A stretch of 46,760 nucleotides of DNA, taken from assembly GCA_016208525.1 (NCBI GenBank), contig JACQYJ010000004.1, forward strand, positions 1 to 46,760, written 5' to 3'. Origin of the DNA: Deltaproteobacteria bacterium. GTDB taxonomy: Bacteria > Desulfobacterota > JAENJC01. A model generated the notes under the pieces. The model was not told the DNA's origin and did no database searches. It worked only from the letters and a program-made list of their open reading frames with translations. Numbering within the stretch: position 1 is the first letter of the stretch; each line of letters starts with the position of its first letter. Below are positions 16,528 to 23,673 of this stretch, piece by piece. Position numbers and translations under genes: made by a program.

Positions 16528-17175
16528 ATGGAGGTTTCAGCAGCAAGCGTTAAAGAGCTCAGGGAAAAGACCGGGGCTGGATTTGTTGACTGCAAGAAGG
16601 CGCTGGAAGAAACTAACGGAGATATCGAGAAGGCCGTTGATTTTCTGAGACAGAAGGGGTTGTCGGCAGCGGCAAAAAAGTCCGGGAGGATTGCATCTGA
16701 AGGTGTTGTTGGCTCATACATCCACGGAGGCGGGAAGATCGGGGTTTTGATAGAGGTCAACTGCGAAACCGACTTTGTGGCAAAAAATGAGGACTTCCTT
16801 AACTTCGTGAAGGATGTATGCATGCATATAGCAGCAGTGAACCCTGTCTGCGTTGAAAGAAGAGAACTCCCTCATGAGAGCATGGAAAGGGAAAGAGCGG
16901 TAGTCAAGGCCCAGGCGCTGGAATCAGGGAAGCCTGAAAAGGTCATAGAAAAGATAGTCGAAGGCAGGATGGAGAAGTTTTATGCCGAAAGCTGCCTTCT
17001 GGAGCAGCCCTTTGTAAAAAATCCGGACATCACTATCTCCGATTACCTCAACCAGACTGTAGCCAAGATCGGCGAGAAGATAAGCATAAGGCGGTTTACC
17101 AGATATCAAATGGGCGAAGGCCTGGAAAAGAAATCAGCCGATTTTGCGGCAGAGGTCGCTGCAGCAATAAAATAA
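16528..17175 (+). CDS. tsf: Elongation factor Ts
   Basis: The protein exchanges GDP for GTP on EF-Tu. It has an N-terminal UBA-like domain (VKELREKTGAGFVDCKKALEE), the conserved EVNCETDFVAKNEDF and a single dimerisation-type half. At 215 residues it is the short form, typical of many non-enteric bacteria. GGAGG precedes the ATG with 7-nt spacing. Confidence 0.97.
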   Translation: MEVSAASVKELREKTGAGFVDCKKALEETNGDIEKAVDFLRQKGLSAAAKKSGRIASEGVVGSYIHGGGKIGVLIEVNCETDFVAKNEDFLNFVKDVCMHIAAVNPVCVERRELPHESMERERAVVKAQALESGKPEKVIEKIVEGRMEKFYAESCLLEQPFVKNPDITISDYLNQTVAKIGEKISIRRFTRYQMGEGLEKKSADFAAEVAAAIK

Positions 17176-17182
17176 ATTTCCG

Positions 17183-17260
17183 TAAACTGTGAACCGTAAG
17201 TCGTAAGCTGTAAATCGATGTTTATTTCCAGATCACGGTTTACTGTTCACGGTTCACGAG
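17183..17260. repeat. Inverted word-repeat array between tsf and pyrH
   Basis: The left arm has GTGAACC/GTAAGTC/GTAAGCT/GTAAATC words. The right arm has their complements (GATCACG/GTTTACT/GTTCACG/GTTCACG). The arms can pair into a long imperfect hairpin just before the pyrH ribosome-binding site. Confidence 0.7.
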
Positions 17261-17268
17261 GTTTTAAC

Positions 17269-18006
17269 ATGCCTCAGAAAAAACCAAGATACAAAAGGAT
17301 ACTCCTCAAACTTAGCGGCGAGGCATTGGCCGGAGAAAAGGAGTACGGCTTAGACCCGGCTGTCCTCTCCGAGATTGCCGTCGAGGTCAAAGAGCTTGTA
17401 GAGCTGGGTGTGGAGGTTGCCATAGTTGTCGGCGGAGGGAATATATTCCGCGGAGTTGCGGCCTCCGCCAGTGGCATGGACAGGGCATCCGCAGATTATA
17501 TGGGGATGCTCGCAACAGTGATTAATGCGCTTGCCCTTCAGGATGCCCTCGAAAAGAAAGGTGTCTTTACGAGGGTTCAGTCCGCAATAGGGATGCAGCA
17601 GGTGGCAGAGCCCTTTATCAGGAGAAGGGCCAACAGGCACCTTGAGAAGAAGAGGGTTGTGATATTTGCCGCAGGGACAGGAAATCCTTACTTTACAACA
17701 GACACAGCGGCATCGCTCAGGGCTATAGAGATCCATGCAGAGGTCATTCTCAAGGCAACCAAGGTAGATGGAATTTACGACGCAGACCCGAATAAAATAA
17801 AGGGAGCCAAGAAGTTTCTGGAGCTCACATATATGGATGTCCTGAGAAACGACCTCAAGGTTATGGACTCCACCGCCATATCACTCTGCATGGACAACAA
17901 CCTTCCAATAATCGTATTCAATCTGAATAAGAAGGGTAATATAGAGAAGGTCGTGTTTGGCGAAAAGATAGGGACAATAGTTCGGAGAGCAAAGAAAAAT
18001 GCTTAA
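17269..18006 (+). CDS. pyrH: UMP kinase
   Basis: The hexameric bacterial UMP kinase phosphorylates UMP to UDP. Of 245 residues, visible motifs are RILLKLSGEAL, VVGGGNIFRG, DYMGMLATVINALALQDALE, VIFAAGTGNPYFTTDTAA, LKATKVDGIYDADP and MDSTAISLCMDN. I chose ATG at 17269 with GAGGT upstream. The frame is open back to 17218, but those 17 residues are repeat-encoded. The end overlaps frr by 8 bp. Confidence 0.97.
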   Translation: MPQKKPRYKRILLKLSGEALAGEKEYGLDPAVLSEIAVEVKELVELGVEVAIVVGGGNIFRGVAASASGMDRASADYMGMLATVINALALQDALEKKGVFTRVQSAIGMQQVAEPFIRRRANRHLEKKRVVIFAAGTGNPYFTTDTAASLRAIEIHAEVILKATKVDGIYDADPNKIKGAKKFLELTYMDVLRNDLKVMDSTAISLCMDNNLPIIVFNLNKKGNIEKVVFGEKIGTIVRRAKKNA

Positions 18007-18556
18007 TGACACTTATAAAGATGTAAAAGGCAAGATGGACGGCGCCATAACTGCCCTGAAAAGAGAATTCGGCACATTAAGGGCAGGAAGGGCCTCCCTT
18101 TCCGTACTCGACACAATCACAGTAGACTATTATGGAGTCCCTACACCTTTGAACCAGGTTGCATCGCTCGCTGTCCCGGAAAGCAGGCTTATAGTGATAC
18201 AGCCCTGGGAGTCAAAGATACTCCCTGATATAGAAAAGGCGATCATGAAGTCCGACCTTGGGCTCATGCCGACTAATGATGGGAAGCTGATCCGCCTGGC
18301 GTTTCCGCCTCTCACAGAGGAGAGAAGGAAAGAGCTCGTGAAAGTAGCCAGGAGGGTAGCCGAGGAGGCTAAGGTGGCTATAAGGAACATAAGAAGGGAC
18401 GGAAACGATTTTATTAAAGAACTGGAGAAGGAAAAAGAGATATCCGAGGATGACTTCAAAAAGGGACAGGAAGAGGTCCAAAAAATCACTGATTCTTATA
18501 TAGCCAAGGTTGATGAGATACTTACACATAAAGAAAAGGAGATAATGGAGGTTTGA
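17999..18556 (+). CDS. frr: Ribosome recycling factor
   Basis: RRF of 185 residues: LRAGRASLSVLDTITVDYYG, TPLNQVASLAVPESRLIVIQPWE, KSDLGLMPTNDGKLIRLAFPPLTEERRKELVK and RRDGNDFIKELEK. It overlaps pyrH and is therefore probably translationally coupled to it. Confidence 0.97.
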   Translation: MLNDTYKDVKGKMDGAITALKREFGTLRAGRASLSVLDTITVDYYGVPTPLNQVASLAVPESRLIVIQPWESKILPDIEKAIMKSDLGLMPTNDGKLIRLAFPPLTEERRKELVKVARRVAEEAKVAIRNIRRDGNDFIKELEKEKEISEDDFKKGQEEVQKITDSYIAKVDEILTHKEKEIMEV

Positions 18557-18589
18557 CCTGCTGCGTCCCCTCTCTTATCCACACCACAC

Positions 18590-18618
18590 TTGTAAACCCC
18601 CCCTCTTTGTGTTAACTT
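18590..18618 (+). promoter_or_regulatory. Possible leaderless promoter of uppS-cdsA
   Basis: TTGTAA (18590-18595), a 17-bp spacer and TAACTT (18613-18618), 8 nt before the ATG at 18627. There is no Shine-Dalgarno sequence in between. The geometry matches the promoters of PAP2, the deoxynucleoside kinase and mutS; the individual boxes are weak. Confidence 0.4.
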
Positions 18619-18626
18619 TACCCGGC

Positions 18627-19367
18627 ATGGAAAGTCTCAATAAAGACAAACTCCCAACACACATCGCAATCATCATGGACGGCAACGGCAGATGGGCCCA
18701 AAAGCGGCTTCTGAACCGGGTCGTAGGGCATGAAAAAGGCATAGATGCCGTAAGGCGTGTAGTTCGGCTTTCCAGGGAGTTGGGGATTAAATATCTCACT
18801 CTTTATGCCTTTTCCAATGAAAACTGGAACAGGCCGTCCATAGAGGTTTCCGCCCTAATGAAGATCCTCAACAAGTACCTGCTTAAGGAACTTCCTGAGA
18901 TGATGAAAAACTCGATAAGGCTCAGCGCCATAGGGAGGCTTGACCTGCTCCCTGCGGCTGCACAGAAGACCCTGCAACACTGCATTAAGGAGACGGAGAA
19001 CAATAAAGGGATGGTGTTGAACCTTGCCCTGAGTTACGGTGGAAGGACTGAGATAATAGACGCCGTTCGCAGGATCACGAGCGACCTTGATAAAGGTACG
19101 GTTAGAACAGAAGATATAACAGAGGAGATCTTCTCCAGTTATCTGTATACAGCAGGGATGCCGGACCCTGACTTCCTTATCAGGACCAGCGGAGAGATGA
19201 GGGTAAGTAATTTCCTTCTGTGGCAGATCGCCTATGCCGAGATATACGTCACAGATACGTTATGGCCTGATTTCAGTAACGAGGACCTCATAACTGCCCT
19301 CCTTGACTTCCAGAAGAGGGAGAGGAGATTCGGGCTGACAGGCACTCAGATTGCTAAAAGGAGATAG
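18627..19367 (+). CDS. uppS: Undecaprenyl diphosphate synthase
   Basis: The cis-prenyltransferase makes the C55 carrier lipid precursor for peptidoglycan and O-antigen. Of 246 residues, motifs are AIIMDGNGRWA (catalytic Asp), GHEKGIDAVRRVV, TLYAFSNENWNRP, LALSYGGRTEIIDAVR and DFLIRTSGEMRVSNFLLWQIAYAE. ATG at 18627 is supported by the upstream TAACTT box. An in-frame GTG at 18609 would overlap the promoter. Confidence 0.96.
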   Translation: MESLNKDKLPTHIAIIMDGNGRWAQKRLLNRVVGHEKGIDAVRRVVRLSRELGIKYLTLYAFSNENWNRPSIEVSALMKILNKYLLKELPEMMKNSIRLSAIGRLDLLPAAAQKTLQHCIKETENNKGMVLNLALSYGGRTEIIDAVRRITSDLDKGTVRTEDITEEIFSSYLYTAGMPDPDFLIRTSGEMRVSNFLLWQIAYAEIYVTDTLWPDFSNEDLITALLDFQKRERRFGLTGTQIAKRR

Positions 19368-19369
19368 GT

Positions 19370-20176
19370 TTGCATCTAAAAAGGATCATTGCCGCGCTTA
19401 TCTTAACACCTCTATTTCTCCTTTTGATCATTAGGGGGTCCTACGTTCACTACTCCATGTTAGTCGTTGTCCTTGCGTCCCTGGGGCTATGGGAATACTT
19501 CAATCTGATCGGGGATCGCGTTGACAGGAGGCTGAGGAATATAGGGATACTCTGGGGCATCCTGTTGGCTGGCGGCTTCCATGTTGGAAGCAGCGAGGTA
19601 ATAATAGCCATGCTGACCTTAGGTTTTATCTCCGTCTGCCTTATCAGGCTTTCAAAGGTTGGCGATCTAGGCACAGTATTCCAGGAGATAGGATACACAT
19701 TCCTGGGTCCGCTCTATGTTGGCCTTCTATTAGGACACCTCTCGCTCATACGTTCAACTCTGGAAGGGAGAGAGTGGACCCTCCTTCTTTTCTTCACGAT
19801 ATGGATGGGAGATATAGCCGCCTTCTATACCGGGCTTTCAATAGGCAAACACAAACTCTATCCGGAGATAAGCCCGAACAAGACCATCGAAGGCGCAATC
19901 GGGGGAACACTCGGATGCTTTATAGTTGTAACGGCAGCCAAGGTCTTTTATATGGACCAACTGAGCGTGATGGATGTGCTGATAATATCTGTCGGTATTT
20001 CAGTGATGGGACAGTTGGGAGACCTCTGCGAGTCCATGTTCAAAAGGGCTGCTGGAGTGAAAGATTCCGGGAACCTGATCCCCGGTCACGGCGGGATACT
20101 CGACAGGTTCGACAGCGTCCTCTTTGCAGCCCCCTTCCTCTATTATTATCTGGTCTTCATCAGGGGTATTAATTGA
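19370..20176 (+). CDS. cdsA: Phosphatidate cytidylyltransferase
   Basis: The membrane enzyme makes CDP-diacylglycerol. It has 268 residues and about eight hydrophobic segments. The CdsA signature is visible as MFKRAAGVKDSGNLIPGHGG followed by ILDRFDS; the SPNKTIEGAIGG segment precedes it. It starts at TTG 19370, 2 bp after uppS, with AAGGAGA upstream. The dxr/rseP genes that often follow are absent. Confidence 0.95.
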   Translation: MHLKRIIAALILTPLFLLLIIRGSYVHYSMLVVVLASLGLWEYFNLIGDRVDRRLRNIGILWGILLAGGFHVGSSEVIIAMLTLGFISVCLIRLSKVGDLGTVFQEIGYTFLGPLYVGLLLGHLSLIRSTLEGREWTLLLFFTIWMGDIAAFYTGLSIGKHKLYPEISPNKTIEGAIGGTLGCFIVVTAAKVFYMDQLSVMDVLIISVGISVMGQLGDLCESMFKRAAGVKDSGNLIPGHGGILDRFDSVLFAAPFLYYYLVFIRGIN

Positions 20177-20220
20177 CAATTGAGTTTAACCTATTGGGTT
20201 TTTCCTCCGGCATCTTTACC

Positions 20221-20249
20221 TTGACAACCCTTTACAAAATCACTAATCT
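20221..20249 (+). promoter_or_regulatory. Probable promoter of livJHM
   Basis: A perfect -35 TTGACA (20221-20226), a 17-bp spacer and TAATCT (20244-20249), followed by a 77-nt leader and AAGGAGG before livJ. The same -10 sequence occurs before mutS. Confidence 0.5.
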
Positions 20250-20326
20250 AAATCCTCAGAGGTCATGGATCAACAGTGGCTTGAAGGTTATTGACCTGAA
20301 AATCTTATAACAAGGAGGTCTCCAAA

Positions 20327-21454
20327 ATGCCGGAATCATCATATTTTAAAATCTTGTCTGTCTTAATACTTATTACTCTTCCCCTTTTCGGATGCAAGAA
20401 AGGTGAGGAGCCTGTTGCAAATGTTATAAAGATAGGGACTGCCGGGCCGATGACGGGTGATCAAAGCGCATTCGGTCAGGACCAGCAGAATGGTGTAAAG
20501 CTGGCAGTTGAAGAGTGGAACCTGAAGGGAGGTGTTCTGGGAAAGAAGATAGAACTTGTTGTCGGAGACGACCAGCATGATCCTAAACAGGCAGTTTCTG
20601 TTGCCAACAAGATGGTGAATGACGGTGTAGCAGGCATGGTAGGTCATTTTAACTCTTCATGCTCTATCCCAGCCTCGAAGATATATAACGAGCAGAAAAT
20701 CCCTATGATCACCCACGGCTCAACCAACCCACAGTTAACAGAACAGAACTTCAAAGGGATATTCAGGGTTTGCGGGAGGGATGACCAGCAGGGGAAGAAG
20801 GCGGCGGAGTTAGTCATAAATGAACTGAAGGCGAAAAGTGTGGCCATACTCCATGATAAGACCACCTACGGCCAGGGGTTGGCCGACGAGTTCAGGAAGG
20901 GCGTTGAGGGACAGGTAAAGGTCACATATCATGGCGGGTTGACCCAGGGGGACAAGGATTTTTCGGCAGCGCTGACTAATGTGAAGACTGGGAACCCTGA
21001 TCTGATATATTTTGGAGGGATATATCCGGAAGGAGGCCTTCTTGTAAAGCAGTCCAGGGCATTAGGTATAAAAGCCCCGCTTATGAGCGGTGACGGGGTG
21101 ATTGGAGAAGAGTTCCTGAATATTGCAGGCGCTGATGCAGAGGGGACATATGCGACCTTTGCCCCTGACGTCAATAAAATACCTTCCGCAGCAGGTTTTG
21201 TGCGGACATACACCAAAAAACATGGCAAGCCCGGCCCCTACTCCGTTTATGCCTATGTGGCGGCAAATATCCTCCTGCATGGGATAAAGGATGCCAATAG
21301 CGCTGACGGCGAAAAGATATCCGAGGCCATCCATAAGATTAAGTATGACGGCGCCTTGGGAAGCATAGAATTCGATGAAAAAGGTGATGTGAAGATGTCC
21401 CCCTATGTTATCTGGCAGGTAAAGGGCGGGAAGTGGGAGCAGATAAGCAAGTAG
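20327..21454 (+). CDS. livJ: Branched-chain amino acid ABC transporter, substrate-binding lipoprotein
   Basis: The 375-residue protein is of the LivJ/LivK periplasmic-binding family. It has a hydrophobic signal followed by the lipobox LFGC (C23), so it is probably anchored as a lipoprotein. The mature part begins IKIGTAGPMTGDQSAFGQDQ, with GGVLGKKIELVVGDDQHDP and the GHFNSSCSIPASKIY ligand-pocket region. Ligand specificity among branched-chain and other amino acids cannot be read directly. livH starts on the next base. Confidence 0.92.
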   Translation: MPESSYFKILSVLILITLPLFGCKKGEEPVANVIKIGTAGPMTGDQSAFGQDQQNGVKLAVEEWNLKGGVLGKKIELVVGDDQHDPKQAVSVANKMVNDGVAGMVGHFNSSCSIPASKIYNEQKIPMITHGSTNPQLTEQNFKGIFRVCGRDDQQGKKAAELVINELKAKSVAILHDKTTYGQGLADEFRKGVEGQVKVTYHGGLTQGDKDFSAALTNVKTGNPDLIYFGGIYPEGGLLVKQSRALGIKAPLMSGDGVIGEEFLNIAGADAEGTYATFAPDVNKIPSAAGFVRTYTKKHGKPGPYSVYAYVAANILLHGIKDANSADGEKISEAIHKIKYDGALGSIEFDEKGDVKMSPYVIWQVKGGKWEQISK

Positions 21455-22354
21455 ATGTTTTTACAGCAACTAATAAACGGCCTTACAGTCGGCAGCGTAT
21501 ATGCCCTGATAGCCCTCGGATATACCATGGTTTACGGCATCCTGGGGCTCATCAATTTCGCCCACGGCGAGATATATATGACAGGGGCATATCTGGGGGT
21601 GATATTCTTCGGGATATTTACCGTAATGGGACTGACTGCAAAGAGCCTTACCCTTTCGATTATACTTACCTTTATCCTGTCAATCGTCTATTCGTCGGCA
21701 TACGGTTATACCATTGAGAAGATCGCTTACAGACCTCTACGCCATGCGCCGAGGTTGTCTCCGCTGATTACAGCTCTCGGTGTCTCCATATTCCTTCAGA
21801 ACTATGTCATGCTTTCTCAGGGGGCTAAGGACAAGGTCTTCCCGACTATCTTGTCAGGAGGCTTTACCATTGGTAACGCCACCGTCAGCAATCTGCAGAT
21901 ATTCATAATGGTTACATCTGTTGTCCTGATGGTACTCCTCCATCTCTTCATCACAAAGACGAGGATTGGGACTGCCATGCGGGCCACTGCCCAGGACAAG
22001 AAGATGGCGTCCCTCTTAGGGATCAATGTGGACAATGTTATTTCAGCGACCTTCATAATAGGCTCCGGCCTTGCCGCAGCCGGAGGAATGATGATAGCCA
22101 TGCATTACGGTCTTATCAATTTTTACATGGGTTATGTGGCGGGACTTAAGGCATTTACCGCAGCCGTCCTCGGCGGGATCGGAAATATCCCGGGCGCCAT
22201 GCTCGGAGGGATCGTCCTTGGCCTTGTAGAAGCGTTGGGGGCCGGATACATATCCTCGGAATATAAAGATGTATTTGCGTTCGGCATACTTATACTCGTC
22301 CTGCTTTTCAAGCCGTCAGGGCTATTAGGAGAAAATCTTCAAGAAAAAGTCTAA
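21455..22354 (+). CDS. livH: Branched-chain amino acid ABC transporter permease LivH
   Basis: The 299-residue permease has about eight helices: LTVGSVYALIALGYTMVYGILGLINFAHGEIYMTGAY is the family hallmark, and GGIGNIPGAMLGGIVLGLVE the EAA-like loop. It starts on the base after the livJ stop. Confidence 0.95.
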   Translation: MFLQQLINGLTVGSVYALIALGYTMVYGILGLINFAHGEIYMTGAYLGVIFFGIFTVMGLTAKSLTLSIILTFILSIVYSSAYGYTIEKIAYRPLRHAPRLSPLITALGVSIFLQNYVMLSQGAKDKVFPTILSGGFTIGNATVSNLQIFIMVTSVVLMVLLHLFITKTRIGTAMRATAQDKKMASLLGINVDNVISATFIIGSGLAAAGGMMIAMHYGLINFYMGYVAGLKAFTAAVLGGIGNIPGAMLGGIVLGLVEALGAGYISSEYKDVFAFGILILVLLFKPSGLLGENLQEKV

Positions 22355-22365
22355 AGGCTAAAAGC

Positions 22366-22444
22366 TACCGCAGAGACGCGGAGACGCAGAGAAATCTAAC
22401 GCCCCCTCGCTCCCCCTCTTTAATAAAGAGGGGGATGGGGGGAG
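22366..22444. repeat. CCGCAGAG repeat and CCCCCTCTTTA palindrome between livH and livM
   Basis: An ACCGCAGAGACGCGGAGAC-type repeat (22366-22397) is followed by a perfect 11-bp palindrome CCCCCTCTTTA-A-TAAAGAGGGGG (22412-22434). The stem is strong, but it is not followed by a T-run, so it may modulate rather than end transcription. Confidence 0.7.
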
Positions 22445-22453
22445 TTTTCGGCG

Positions 22454-23668
22454 GTGAAAAGGGTTTTATTTGATATGCTGACTTATTTACTAATCCCATT
22501 ATGGTTCGTCCTCCTCACCCTGCCTTTCCTCGGTATCTCAGGGTCTATCAAACTCGGAGCAGTTCTCCTTGTTTGCAGCGCATTTATAAAAATCGTAGAG
22601 ACGCAATATATTGCGTCTCTACCGAATATCTTGGAAAATAGGGTTGAAAGGATTAAGAACAGGGCCAAAAAAATTGACGGCAGGCTGAACATGGGAGTCA
22701 TGCTGCTTATTCTGGTACTGCTCCCCTTCACCCTTAACCGCTATTCCATAGACATCGCTATTATTGCCGGGATTTACATAGTCCTTGCGTTGGGGTTAAA
22801 CATAGTAGTGGGTCTTGCGGGGCTTCTTGCCCTTGGTTATATCGCTTTTTATGCAGTTGGCGCATATACCTTTGCATTGCTCTCTACCCAGTATCATGTT
22901 TCGTTCTGGACGGCATTGCCGATTGGCGGTTTACTTGCGGCTGTCTTCGGCCTCCTCCTTGGAGCGCCCACGCTCCGGCTCCGTGGCGACTATCTTGCCA
23001 TTGTCACTCTGGGCTTTGGTGAAATAACAAGGATAATCCTGAACAACTGGGATGCGTTAACCGGCGGTCCAAACGGGGTAATGGACATAGGAAGGCCGGA
23101 GATATTTGGTTACAGGTTCAACACCCCTGCTGCCTTTTACTATCTGATCCTGATAATGGCTATAATTACGGCTACAGTGGTTAAGAGACTGAATGAATCC
23201 AGGATTGGAAGGGCCTGGGTTGCAATCAGGGAAGATGAGGTCGCTGCAGAGGCCATGGGGATAGACACAACAAAGATGAAGCTTCTGGCCTTCTCTCTCG
23301 GGGCTGCCATAGCAGGTATTGCAGGCGTATTTTATGCGGCAAAGATGAGTTTCGTCTCTCCTGAGAGCTTCACATTCCTTGAATCCATAATCATCCTCTG
23401 TATGGTGGTTATTGGCGGGATAGGGAGCATCCCGGGCGTTATCCTCGGCGCAGTTGTATTAATTGTCCTCCCTGAGACCCTGCGGGAGTTTCAGGACTAC
23501 AGGATGCTTGTCTTTGGCGCATCAATGGTCATTATGATGATATTCAGACCTCAGGGCCTTCTGGGCAGCTCGGCGAGGCGTATGGAGCTTGAGCCTGTGG
23601 ATGAAAGGGCGCTGGGGCATGAAGATGAGTCGCTGTATGATATTAAGAAGGGTGAGAGGTTGGAATAA
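22454..23668 (+). CDS. livM: Branched-chain amino acid ABC transporter permease LivM
   Basis: The 404-residue permease has a long N-terminal extension (about 95 residues). The conserved LivM core is IYIVLALGLNIVVGLAGLLALGYIAFYAVGAYT, with LRLRGDYLAIVTLGFGEI, NWDALTGGPNGV and GGIGSIPGVILGA. It starts at GTG 22454. Codons 48-57 (VETQYIASLP) are a perfect 28-bp palindrome typical of intergenic DNA. The ATPase genes livG and livF, which normally follow, are not here. Confidence 0.94.
   Translation: MKRVLFDMLTYLLIPLWFVLLTLPFLGISGSIKLGAVLLVCSAFIKIVETQYIASLPNILENRVERIKNRAKKIDGRLNMGVMLLILVLLPFTLNRYSIDIAIIAGIYIVLALGLNIVVGLAGLLALGYIAFYAVGAYTFALLSTQYHVSFWTALPIGGLLAAVFGLLLGAPTLRLRGDYLAIVTLGFGEITRIILNNWDALTGGPNGVMDIGRPEIFGYRFNTPAAFYYLILIMAIITATVVKRLNESRIGRAWVAIREDEVAAEAMGIDTTKMKLLAFSLGAAIAGIAGVFYAAKMSFVSPESFTFLESIIILCMVVIGGIGSIPGVILGAVVLIVLPETLREFQDYRMLVFGASMVIMMIFRPQGLLGSSARRMELEPVDERALGHEDESLYDIKKGERLE
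22595..22622. repeat. Perfect 28-bp palindrome within livM
   Basis: GTAGAGACGCAATA followed by its exact reverse complement. It is in frame in livM, in the poorly conserved N-terminal extension. The GTAGAGACGCAAT motif is known as a dispersed repeat in several bacterial groups. Confidence 0.85.
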
Positions 23669-23673
23669 TAAAG

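Noticed and set aside
22412..22434. Strong palindrome before livM as a terminator
   Set aside because: No T-run follows and the operon appears to continue; the sequence belongs to a dispersed repeat family.
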